DNA of 28,265 nucleotides from JBBQVO01 sp038211505 (lineage in GTDB: Bacteria; Chloroflexota; Dehalococcoidia; DSTF01; JACRBR01). The notes beneath the pieces were generated by a model, which saw only the letters and a program-made list of their open reading frames with translations, made no database searches and was not told where the DNA came from. Positions 7,274-13,849 of the stretch are shown piece after piece. The stretch is taken from positions 1 through 28,265 of the forward strand of contig JBBQVO010000020.1 in NCBI GenBank assembly GCA_038211505.1. Direction: 5' to 3'. The position numbers and the translations under genes were made by a program. Numbering within the stretch: position 1 is the stretch's first letter; the number at the start of each line of letters is the position of its first letter.

Positions 7274-7561
7274 ATGGCGGCGCAGGTTGGCAAGCGATAC
7301 ATGGCGATGAGCGGCGCCGAACTGATCGTCACGAAGGGTGGCGACGGCATGCTGCAAGACGGCGAGACCGCGCTGAACATGAAGGAAGATGGGCCGCCGG
7401 CGTCCGGCAGCGATGCGGGCGCGGTCGTGCTCGGAAAGCGCTATGCATCCGCCGATGGGGCGATCGAGGCGCTCTGCATAAAGCCGGGCGCGTGCGACCT
7501 GCGCTATAACGGCGCGCCGATGGAGCTGATGCAGCCCAAGGTGCTCCCTTCGGCCGACTGA
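7274..7561 (+). CDS. Tandem desulforedoxin-like protein lacking the iron ligands
   Basis: 95 residues, ribosome site GGAGG (7263-7267). Two repeats start with GKRY (residues 6-9 and 54-57). The first continues GAELIVTKGGDG and the second ends NGAPMELMQPKVLPSAD. This is the sequence pattern of the desulforedoxin fold (GKRYxCxxCGxE..VTKGGxG..CxGxPM), which normally binds one iron with four cysteines. Here the first CxxC is replaced (MAMSG, ASADG) and the second cysteine pair is lost (DGETAL, RYNGAPM); only C68 and C74, at other places, remain. So it looks like a duplicated relative that kept the fold and lost the metal site, with an unknown role. The family match is from pattern memory, not a search. 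It lies between the respiratory operon and a VOC gene. Confidence 0.55.
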   Translation: MAAQVGKRYMAMSGAELIVTKGGDGMLQDGETALNMKEDGPPASGSDAGAVVLGKRYASADGAIEALCIKPGACDLRYNGAPMELMQPKVLPSAD

Positions 7562-7749
7562 GCGCTGACTCTGAGCGCTATGGATCACGGCGGCCGCATC
7601 CCTCGCGATCCGCGGCAGGATCGGCGACTCAAACGCTCGACGCGTCGCGTTCGCCGAGAAACGCATTTGCAACGCACCCCCCGTAGTAACATCGGATAAC
7701 CGTGTGACGACGGACCGCCGTGCGGCGCGCCAACAGAAAGGCTACCCAG

Positions 7750-8235
7750 ATGCCAGCGATTACTCCGAACCTCTGGTTCGATACGGAAGCGGAGGATGCG
7801 GCGAAGTTCTACACCGCCATCTTCCCCGATTCGAAGATCCTCCAGACGGTTCTGTATCCGCAATCCGCCGAACCGGTATCCGGGAAACCCGCTGGCAGCG
7901 TCATGACCGTGGAGTTCGAGATTGACGGCCAGCGGTTTGTCGCGATCAACGGCGGACCCGACTTCAAGTTCAATGAGTCCATCTCGTTCATGATCCCTTG
8001 CGCCGACCAAAAGGAGGTCGACTTCTACTGGTCGCGGCTCACTGAGGGCGGCGAAGAGAGCATGTGCGGCTGGCTGAAGGACAAGTTCGGCCTCTCGTGG
8101 CAGGTAGTGCCGGATCGGCTGACCGAGATGCTCGAAGACGATGACCAGAGGAAGGTCGAGGCCGTCACGGCATCGTTCCTGCAGATGAAAAAGCTGGATA
8201 TCGCCACGCTAGAAAAGGCATATGCCGCCGCCTGA
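7750..8235 (+). CDS. PhnB-like VOC (glyoxalase-superfamily) protein
   Basis: 161-residue protein of the vicinal-oxygen-chelate superfamily, PhnB/3-demethylubiquinone-methyltransferase-like branch (Pfam 3-dmu-9_3-mt). The start at 7750 has AGAAAGG (7735-7741) eight bases upstream. Recognisable segments: ITPNLWFDTEAEDAAKFYTAIFPDSKI at the start (typical first beta-alpha unit), GGPDFKFNESISFMIPC in the middle, and YWSRLTEGGEESMCGWLKDKFGLSWQVVP, the usual second half. Members are common in bacteria; most have no proven reaction, and the metal ligands of true glyoxalases are not obvious here. It stands alone, with a GC palindrome after its stop, so its neighbours give no functional hint. Confidence 0.85.
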   Translation: MPAITPNLWFDTEAEDAAKFYTAIFPDSKILQTVLYPQSAEPVSGKPAGSVMTVEFEIDGQRFVAINGGPDFKFNESISFMIPCADQKEVDFYWSRLTEGGEESMCGWLKDKFGLSWQVVPDRLTEMLEDDDQRKVEAVTASFLQMKKLDIATLEKAYAAA

Positions 8236-8488
8236 GACGCGGATCCGCCTCCAAAACGGCCGTCATCTGGCGCGGAGCTCCGCGCGCTACATGTGCAGCG
8301 CGGTCACACGATCGCTCGCGATGCGCTCGACGGCGCGTAACTCAGCGGTGCGGATACACGCCCCGATCTCTGCGGGCGCCTAGTCCCTGGTTCGGCAGAA
8401 GGCGATCCAGCAACTCCGTCCGCCGCATTAGCGCCTCGATCTGCGCCCGATATACTGCGTTTTATCCCCGCATCCCAAGGACGGCTGA
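8236..8488. other. Intergenic region with perfect GC palindromes
   Basis: It contains GCGGATCCGC (8239-8248) and the 16-base perfect palindrome GCGCGGAGCTCCGCGC (8270-8285), followed by CGCGCT...AGCGCG (8283-8288 and 8297-8302). The palindromes have no T-run after them. They may be transcription-end structures or binding sites. A TATACT hexamer (8451-8456), with a poor -35 (TTAGCG, 8428-8433), could drive the PHP gene with a ~26-base leader. Confidence 0.4.
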
Positions 8489-9175
8489 TTGCTCATTGAT
8501 CTGCACACGCATACCCGCCCGCTTTCGTGGGATTCGTACCTGACGCCCGACGATCTCGTCGAGCGTTCGAAGCAGGCCGGCCTCGATGGCATCTGCCTCA
8601 GCGAGCACGACTATCTCTGGGATCCGGAAGAGGTGCTCGCGCTCGGCAAGCGCCACAACTACGTCGTGCTGCCGGCCATCGAGATCAACACCGATGACGG
8701 CCATATCCTCGTCTACGGCATCGATAAGTACGTGTATGGCATGCACCGCTCGCACGAGCTGGCGCGGCACGTCCGCGAGGCGAATGGCGCGATGGTGGCG
8801 GCGCACCCCTACCGCCGCCAGATGCCGTGGTACATGGAGAACGATCGCGATTACCAGGAGGCGCTGCACCGCGCGTCGAAGAACCCGGCCTACGAGCACT
8901 GCGTCGCGCTCGAGAAGCTCAACGGCCGTGGCACGGTGAAGGAGAACGAGTTCTCGGCCGCGCTCTGCGACTTCATGAAGATGCCCGGCACGGCGGGAAC
9001 CGACTCGCACTCGCGCAGCGATATCGGCCGCGTCGCGACGAACTTCGAGCGCGACATCCACAGCGTCGAAGATCTGATCGGCGAGCTCAATGCCGGCCGC
9101 TTCGACGCCGTCGACCTGACGGGCAAGCCGCACCGCCTCGACCTTACCGCCCTCTCGTCCGTTGACCCCGCGTGA
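8489..9175 (+). CDS. PHP-domain metal-dependent phosphoesterase
   Basis: 228-residue PHP-family hydrolase (polymerase and histidinol phosphatase fold, TIM-barrel-like with a multinuclear metal centre). Start is TTG at 8489 with AAGG (8477-8480) eight bases upstream. Metal-site motifs appear in order: DLHTHT (H6, H8), SEHD (E39, H40, D41), EINT (E65) with GH (H72), AAHPYR (H106), and GTDSHS (D172, H174). The length matches stand-alone PHP proteins, which hydrolyse nucleotides or phosphoesters; the substrate cannot be read from the sequence. The promoter of the next gene lies within its last codons, so the two genes are adjacent but separately initiated. Confidence 0.87.
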   Translation: MLIDLHTHTRPLSWDSYLTPDDLVERSKQAGLDGICLSEHDYLWDPEEVLALGKRHNYVVLPAIEINTDDGHILVYGIDKYVYGMHRSHELARHVREANGAMVAAHPYRRQMPWYMENDRDYQEALHRASKNPAYEHCVALEKLNGRGTVKENEFSAALCDFMKMPGTAGTDSHSRSDIGRVATNFERDIHSVEDLIGELNAGRFDAVDLTGKPHRLDLTALSSVDPA

Positions 9176-9190
9176 TTTCGCGGCTACGCT
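9162..9190 (+). promoter_or_regulatory. Leaderless promoter of the MBL-fold gene
   Basis: TTGACC (9162-9167), a 17-base spacer, TACGCT (9185-9190), then six bases and ATG at 9197. Transcription should start at or next to the A of ATG, so the mRNA would have no 5' leader; there is no Shine-Dalgarno sequence. The -35 hexamer is inside the last codons of the PHP gene. Confidence 0.6.
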
Positions 9191-9196
9191 CGCCGC

Positions 9197-9883
9197 ATGA
9201 GCGTTAATGAGATCGCCCGTGGCGTCTACGCCATCTCCGGTCTGAAAACCGGCCGCTGCTACATCGTTGAGGGCGACGACGGGCTCGCCCTTATCGACAC
9301 GAGCACAGCCGACGCGACGACGCGCATCGTCGCTGCCGTCGCATCTATTGGCCGTCGGCCCGACGACATCAAGACGATCGTCGGCACGCACTACCACTTC
9401 GATCACGTCGGCAACGTCGGCAAACTCGTCGAGATGAGCGGCGCTGAGTTCTGCGTCCACGAGTCTGACGTGCCGTATGTCGAGGGCCGCACGCCGTGGC
9501 GGCCGGCGACGAGCCCGATCGGCGGGGTCGTCGATCGCTTCGCGCCGAAGCAGTTCTCGTTGAAGGTCGATCGCGTCCTGCGCGACGGCGACTCGCTGCC
9601 GTTCGGCGGCGGACTGCAGGTGATCCATGCGCCCGGCCACACGCCCGGACACATCGCGCTCTACGCGAAGGAACGGCGCGCGCTCTTCGCCGGCGATTCG
9701 CTGATGAACATCGCTGGCCTGCGTCTGCCGATCGCCATGTCGTCGCACGACATGAAACAGGCCCGCGCCAGCATCCGCAAGCTCGCCGCCCTCGACTTCG
9801 ACGTAGCCCTCCCCGGCCACGGCCGCCCAATCATCGGCCACGCCAGCGAAAAGATCGCCGAATGGTCGAAGAAGTGGCTGTAG
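9197..9883 (+). CDS. MBL-fold metallo-hydrolase
   Basis: 228-residue metallo-beta-lactamase-fold hydrolase. Metal-binding motifs: HYHFDH (H65, H67, D69, H70), HAPGHTPGH (H148), FAGDS (D167) and PGHG (H208), a complete binuclear zinc/iron set. The start has no ribosome site; a -35/-10 pair places transcription at the ATG, so the mRNA is probably leaderless. The family includes glyoxalase II-like thioesterases, lactonases and quorum-quenching enzymes; nothing here fixes the substrate. No strong forward terminator follows; the hairpin at 10021-10049 faces the opposing gene. Confidence 0.88.
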   Translation: MSVNEIARGVYAISGLKTGRCYIVEGDDGLALIDTSTADATTRIVAAVASIGRRPDDIKTIVGTHYHFDHVGNVGKLVEMSGAEFCVHESDVPYVEGRTPWRPATSPIGGVVDRFAPKQFSLKVDRVLRDGDSLPFGGGLQVIHAPGHTPGHIALYAKERRALFAGDSLMNIAGLRLPIAMSSHDMKQARASIRKLAALDFDVALPGHGRPIIGHASEKIAEWSKKWL

Positions 9884-10015
9884 ACCACGGGCAAACGTCG
9901 ATCATCGGCGCGCAAGTTCTGTCAGTCCGAACGCAGTGAGGAATCTCTCCGGATCCGCCTCGATGCTGCATTACCCGCCGTCAGCGCCCCTTGTTTCATA
10001 CGGCGCGCACGCCAA

Positions 10016-10049
10016 CGAAAAAGCAGAGGTCGAACATCGACCTCTGCTT
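10016..10049 (-). terminator. Intrinsic terminator of the thiolase gene
   Basis: Perfect 13-base arms AAGCAGAGGTCGA (10021-10033) and TCGACCTCTGCTT (10037-10049), loop ACA. Read on the minus strand, the hairpin is followed by TTTTT (10022-10018), giving a classical Rho-independent terminator 25 bases after the thiolase stop. It also separates the convergent MBL and thiolase genes, but has no T-run in the plus direction. Confidence 0.85.
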
Positions 10050-10073
10050 CACACCTAACCCATTGACTTAGCG

Positions 10074-11312
10074 CTATCGCTCCAGAATGTGGATCGCCAT
10101 CGCCGCGGCTTCGCCGCGCATCATGCCGCCGCCGTTTTGCGTCATGCCGATCTTCGCCTCGCCGTTCTTCACCTGACGGTCGCCCGCCTCGCCCCGCAAC
10201 TGCCAGAAGATCTCAGTGAGCTGAGCGCAGCCCGTGGCGCCGATCGGGTGACCCTTTGAGAGCAGCCCGCCGCTCGGGTTCACCGGCGTCTTACCGGTGA
10301 GCGACGTGACGCCATCTTCGATCAGCCGGCCACCCTCGCCGACTTTACACAGGCCGAGCTCCTCATACTCCATCAACTCCGCCGGCGCCGATGCGTCGTG
10401 CAGTTCGATGACGTCGATGTCTTCGGGGCCGACGCCGGCGAGCGCGTACGCCTTGTTTACCATGCGCGTCGTCACGCCGGGCTCGCCCGGCGCCCGATCC
10501 TTGCCGGATCCGAGGATCGACGCCGTCACCCATACCGGCTTCGTCGTCAGCTGCCGCGCCTTCTCCTCCGAGCACAGCACGAGCGCCGCCGCGCCGTCGC
10601 CGATCGGCGAGCACATCAGCCGCGTGAGCGGCTCCGAGACGAGCGGAGAATTGAGGATGTCCTCGACGCTGTAGACCTCGCGGTACTGGGCGTACGGGTT
10701 GAGCGACGCGTTCTGGTGGCTCTTCACCGCCACCTTCGCGAACTGCATCGCCGTCGTGCCGTAACGCTTCATGTGCTCGCGCGCGCCGGCAGCGTAGAAG
10801 TCCATGAATAGCGAGCGCTTCTCGCCCGCGCCTTCGCCGCCGTCCCCCTTTCCTTCGCCCTCGGTGCGGCCGCGCTCCGCCGTCTGCTTCTTCAGCTGCG
10901 AGAACGCCGTCATGTCGACGGCCGAGCCGATCGCTTGGAACGAGCGCCGCTTATCTTCGTGGTAGAGCTTCTCGACGCCGAGCGCGAGCACGCAGTCGTA
11001 CATCCCCGAGGCGACATACATCCACGCCAGGTGAAACGCAGTCGACGAACTGGCGCAGGCGTTTTCGGTGTTGATCATCGGAATGTCGCCGAAGCCCATC
11101 TCGCGCAGGATCACCTGGGCGCGGATCATCTCCTGCCCCGTGATCAGCCCGGCCGTCGCGTTGCCGACGATGGCCGCTTCGATGGCGGGCTTGTCGACGC
11201 CGGCCTGCGTCATCGCCGCCTCGACCGCCTCGCGCCCGAGATCTTTCAGCGTCTTCTCGATGTGCTTGCCAAAGTGCGTCATGCCCGCGCCGACCACCGC
11301 TACTTTTCGCAT
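10074..11312 (-). CDS. Thiolase-family acyltransferase (SCP-x/archaeal-type)
   Basis: 412-residue thiolase-fold enzyme, close in pattern to sterol-carrier/archaeal acetyl-CoA acetyltransferases. Ribosome site GGAG six bases before ATG. The nucleophile is C86 in NTENACASSS; ELHDASAPAEL and SKGHPIGATG carry the active-site histidines. The last motif reads GMTQNGGGMM: the cysteine that acts as base in classical thiolases is absent, as in the archaeal-type subfamily, so it may work in a complex or catalyse only acyl transfer. Those relatives often sit beside a DUF35 (OB-fold) gene; none is seen here. About 20 Glu/Gly/Lys/Arg residues (from ~QTAERGRT to GEKRS, near 145-165) form an unusual flexible insertion. 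Product is probably an acetoacetyl-CoA or a longer acyl-CoA step; substrate unknown. Confidence 0.85.
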   Translation of the reverse strand: MRKVAVVGAGMTHFGKHIEKTLKDLGREAVEAAMTQAGVDKPAIEAAIVGNATAGLITGQEMIRAQVILREMGFGDIPMINTENACASSSTAFHLAWMYVASGMYDCVLALGVEKLYHEDKRRSFQAIGSAVDMTAFSQLKKQTAERGRTEGEGKGDGGEGAGEKRSLFMDFYAAGAREHMKRYGTTAMQFAKVAVKSHQNASLNPYAQYREVYSVEDILNSPLVSEPLTRLMCSPIGDGAAALVLCSEEKARQLTTKPVWVTASILGSGKDRAPGEPGVTTRMVNKAYALAGVGPEDIDVIELHDASAPAELMEYEELGLCKVGEGGRLIEDGVTSLTGKTPVNPSGGLLSKGHPIGATGCAQLTEIFWQLRGEAGDRQVKNGEAKIGMTQNGGGMMRGEAAAMAIHILER

Positions 11313-11401
11313 CTAAAGCTCCATTTCGTTCGTCGGCGCTCTCCGCGCCCCGTGCCTTCATGGTACGCCGGAATGCCGCTATTGTCACCGCGCCGCAGGT
11401 G

Positions 11402-11863
11402 TCAGAGCCCGAGATCAGCCAGCTTGAAGCCACGAACGAACGGGTTGATGTACCGGACGCCCTCGATCGTCGGCTGAGACTGCTCGTCTTCGGTGACGAT
11501 GACGCGGAGCCCACTGAGCTTTGCGAGCGCCCAGAGTTGCGCGTCGTAGATGTTCATCTGGTACGCGCGCGCTCCACGAACCGCTTCGAGGGACATGGCT
11601 GCGGTGAACGGAACGAACTCTCCGACTTGATGCCAACTCTCGATCCACTGCGTCGCCTGCGCCGCGGTACAGATCGCCGGTTGATCTATACGGGATCGCG
11701 TCGATGCGGAGTAGAATTCACTCATGGTTTGACCGCTGATCAATAACTGGCCGGAGGTTACGGCGCGGTCGAGGATCGCCCCGGCGGCAAGTGCGTACGG
11801 GCCAGCTCTAGGATCGACCGCGTAGTACAACACATTAGTGTCGACGAGGAAACTGGCGCTCAA
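11402..11863 (-). CDS. vapC: VapC-like PIN-domain ribonuclease toxin
   Basis: 153-residue PIN-domain protein, the toxin of a VapBC type II toxin-antitoxin pair; such toxins cut specific RNAs such as tRNA or rRNA using Mg2+. Acidic active-site residues: D8 (FLVDTNVLYY), E49 (QTMSEFYS), D107 (IYDAQLWA) and D126 (VTEDEQ). Start is TTG at 11863 with GAGGAA just upstream, inside the antitoxin gene; the reading frames overlap by 29 bases, so translation is coupled. The full motif set suggests an active enzyme. It lies downstream of the antitoxin, in the usual order. Confidence 0.87.
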   Translation of the reverse strand: MSASFLVDTNVLYYAVDPRAGPYALAAGAILDRAVTSGQLLISGQTMSEFYSASTRSRIDQPAICTAAQATQWIESWHQVGEFVPFTAAMSLEAVRGARAYQMNIYDAQLWALAKLSGLRVIVTEDEQSQPTIEGVRYINPFVRGFKLADLGL

Positions 11864-12122
11864 GTCGTTCCTCGTACAGTTCTTCCCTGTTGAACGCCCA
11901 CCCGGAGGGAAGCTCGTATTTCCGAGCTTCGCTTTGAACTCGCTTCAAGCGTTTGAGCAGCTGTGTGCGCGCTGCATCATTCGGGATCTTCGAGGGCGCA
12001 TCGGCGACGGCCAGACGCTCGCGGATCAGAGACGCCTGTGACACGCCTCGTCGCTTCGCTTCGCGCTTGAGGCGATCATCGGTGGGCTTATCAAGATAAA
12101 TCTGCTTTCGCACCATCGCCAT
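11835..12122 (-). CDS. vapB: VapB-like ribbon-helix-helix antitoxin
   Basis: 95 residues from ATG 12122 (GGGAG at 12134-12130, seven bases upstream); an earlier ATG at 12143 lies inside the repeat region and is unlikely. The N-terminus VRKQIYLDKPTDDRLKREAKRRGVSQASLIRERL is a ribbon-helix-helix DNA-binding unit: one strand, then two helices with the basic KRRGVS turn. The rest is charged (KRLKRVQSEARKYELP, EELYEERLERQFPRR) and likely wraps around the toxin. A tandem 12-base repeat in front of the gene is a plausible autoregulatory operator. The pair is compact and AT-richer than its neighbours, which may indicate acquisition by transfer. Confidence 0.82.
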   Translation of the reverse strand: MAMVRKQIYLDKPTDDRLKREAKRRGVSQASLIRERLAVADAPSKIPNDAARTQLLKRLKRVQSEARKYELPSGWAFNREELYEERLERQFPRRH

Positions 12123-12140
12123 GTCGAGTCTCCCACACAT

Positions 12141-12164
12141 CAATATACATCACAATATACATCA
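12141..12164 (-). promoter_or_regulatory. Tandem 12-base repeat, likely vapBC operator/promoter
   Basis: Two exact, abutting copies of CAATATACATCA (12141-12152 and 12153-12164). On the minus strand each copy carries a TATATT hexamer usable as a -10 box, ending 18-30 bases before the antitoxin ATG. Two copies at one-helical-turn spacing would suit two RHH dimers binding side by side, giving autorepression. The -35 region is not clear. Confidence 0.55.
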
Positions 12165-12220
12165 TCGGATGCATGCAGGATCAGACTTGGGGCCGCCACG
12201 GTGGTCGGGCCGGCGCGATC

Positions 12221-13618
12221 TTACGCGCTTGACGCCGCATCGACGGCGCCGTCGGCTTCGCGTTCGCGGATGCTGATGAAGGCATCGCGCGCGATGATGC
12301 CGGTGTATGTGGCGAAGATAGCGACGTTGAGGGCGGCGCCGGCGAGTGTGACCGGCGATTCGAACACAGTCTCGGTCCCGCCGCGAACTGGCGGTGCGGA
12401 GAGGATGAGGCTCACGAAGAACGTGACCGAGAGGAGGCCATACAGCCAGAACCAGCGGCGTTGAACCATCGCCACCGGCAGCAGCAGCGCGAACAACGGA
12501 TACAAATAGCGATCGTGCGACGACACCGGAAGCATGTAAAACGCGAAGACGATGTATGCTGCGGCGATAAGGGCGCGTTCGAGATTCGGTTTGGTCCAGA
12601 CGTACGCGAGTGCGAGTAGTCCAGCGGCGCCCGACAACAACGTGCCCGTGATCCGGTACGTGGGTTGCGAGAGTTGCGCGAACAAAGCGTCGTGGGGGCG
12701 TGGATGAGCGGCGACGTCTCGGAACCACCAGATGTTCCAGCTGTTGCCGGAAAGCCTGCCCAGATCCTCATTCGCCAGCGTCTTGTAGATGCGGCCGATG
12801 CGGAGCAGATCGCCGTGGACGATCCACGGACCCGTCACGATGAGTCCGACGGCGAGCCCCGCGGCGGTCATCTTGAGCAGTGATCGCCAATCTCCCCGCT
12901 GGAATGTGAGCACGGCGATCAGCGGCGCAATCACGATCGGTTGCGGTTTGACGATGAACCCGAGCGCCCAGCACGCGCCGGCCGCGATAGGCATGCGGCG
13001 CGTCGCGAACAAGATCGACGCCAGCATGAATACACTGATCACTGAGTCCGTCTGACCCCAGACTGCGCTGTCGTACACGACCGCTGGCTGAAACGCGATG
13101 ACGGCGGCGGCGATCAGTGGCAGGCCGAGCGCGGTTGCGCGCGACGCCGGCCGCTGTGGCTGAGCATCGACGAACCGCTGTGTGATCATGTAGATGAGCG
13201 CGATCAAAACGCCGTCGAAGAGGATGCCAGGCAGTTTGATCATCACGTGGAGCGCGGGCGCCGTGTCGCCGTAAGAACTGCCGCCAAACCATCCGTACGC
13301 GAGCGTGATCAGCCACAAGATCCAGTGATACCCGACGTAATCCGTCGGGGTCGTGCGAAACACGTTGAGGATGCCGTGCTCGTGGATGCCCTGCATCCAC
13401 GTCTTGTACTCGCCCTCGTCGGTGCCACCAGTGAGGCGGTACGCGTAGAGTGGGACGAGCGCCGCGCGCAGCAGCATCGCCCCGGCCAGAATGCCCGCGA
13501 GTGGGCGCCACCCTTGCGCGCGCGATGTTCTATGGGTGGCGCCCGCGGGCGGTGGTTGAGTGGGCGCGACCGTTGCGGCACCGGTTCGGTGCGGGCGCGT
13601 CTGTGTCGTGCCGCTCAA
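12221..13618 (-). CDS. GT-C-type polyprenyl-phosphate glycosyltransferase, multi-spanning
   Basis: 465-residue membrane protein with about ten hydrophobic helices. Start TTG at 13618 with GAGG seven bases upstream; the first ~35 residues are Thr/Pro/Arg-rich and cytosolic. An acidic loop after the first helix (GGTDEGEYKTW) matches the catalytic Asp/Glu loop of GT-C mannosyl/glucosyltransferases, which transfer sugars from a polyprenyl phosphate donor on the outer face. Other typical segments are YDSAVWGQTDSV, FIVKPQPIV and SSHDRYLYPLFALLLP. The Asn-free, Ala-rich C-terminus ends DAASSA. It is the last gene of a minus-strand run with CorC-like, GlmU and GT87 genes, so envelope polysaccharide or glycolipid synthesis is likely. 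Donor and acceptor are unknown. Confidence 0.72.
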   Translation of the reverse strand: MSGTTQTRPHRTGAATVAPTQPPPAGATHRTSRAQGWRPLAGILAGAMLLRAALVPLYAYRLTGGTDEGEYKTWMQGIHEHGILNVFRTTPTDYVGYHWILWLITLAYGWFGGSSYGDTAPALHVMIKLPGILFDGVLIALIYMITQRFVDAQPQRPASRATALGLPLIAAAVIAFQPAVVYDSAVWGQTDSVISVFMLASILFATRRMPIAAGACWALGFIVKPQPIVIAPLIAVLTFQRGDWRSLLKMTAAGLAVGLIVTGPWIVHGDLLRIGRIYKTLANEDLGRLSGNSWNIWWFRDVAAHPRPHDALFAQLSQPTYRITGTLLSGAAGLLALAYVWTKPNLERALIAAAYIVFAFYMLPVSSHDRYLYPLFALLLPVAMVQRRWFWLYGLLSVTFFVSLILSAPPVRGGTETVFESPVTLAGAALNVAIFATYTGIIARDAFISIREREADGAVDAASSA

Positions 13619-13760
13619 AGCTGTACCTCGTATCCGTATCTGGCCGGGCCGGTGATGGCATTCTCCGGCCCGTGCGCCACAGGTTCAAGCGAGAGCGCTT
13701 GCTTCCGTCAATTACAACGAGCGACGAGCGCCAGACGTACCGCTCGATCGACGTGTCTTT

Positions 13761-13798
13761 GCTTGCTCATCTGCAGTTGAAGCCGCGCCTGAGCAAGC
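13761..13798. repeat. Nine-base inverted repeat between GT-C and CorC-like genes
   Basis: GCTTGCTCA (13761-13769) and TGAGCAAGC (13790-13798) are perfect complements around a 20-base loop. There is no T-run on either side. A second hairpin, CGGGCCGG/CCGGCCCG (13645-13652 and 13665-13672), and CAAGCG/CGCTTG lie nearby. The 231-base gap (13619-13849) may hold a transcript end for the CorC-like gene and the start of the GT-C transcript. Confidence 0.4.
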
Positions 13799-13849
13799 GC
13801 CACGCGAAACGAGTTGGCGTCAGGGCAGTTCCTTGACAGCGTGATCGCC

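Noticed and set aside
8286..8460. Minus-strand fragments reading AQIEALMRRTELLDRLL and ELRAVERIASDRVTALHM in two frames
   Set aside because: They look somewhat protein-like and could be a decayed gene end, but I recognise no family and the break makes it too weak to call.
8462..9841. Long minus-strand open frame opposite the PHP and MBL genes
   Set aside because: Complement of two well-supported genes; Arg/Val/Asp-rich with no domain pattern and it spans an intergenic region.
13645..13672. CGGGCCGG/CCGGCCCG hairpin as a terminator
   Set aside because: The loop is 12 bases and no T-run follows on either strand; kept only as a note in the inverted-repeat entry.
13698..13849. Minus-strand frame of about 50 codons (NCPDANSFRVALAQARLQLQ) after the CorC-like gene
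   Set aside because: No good start codon or ribosome site; composition plausible but unsupported.
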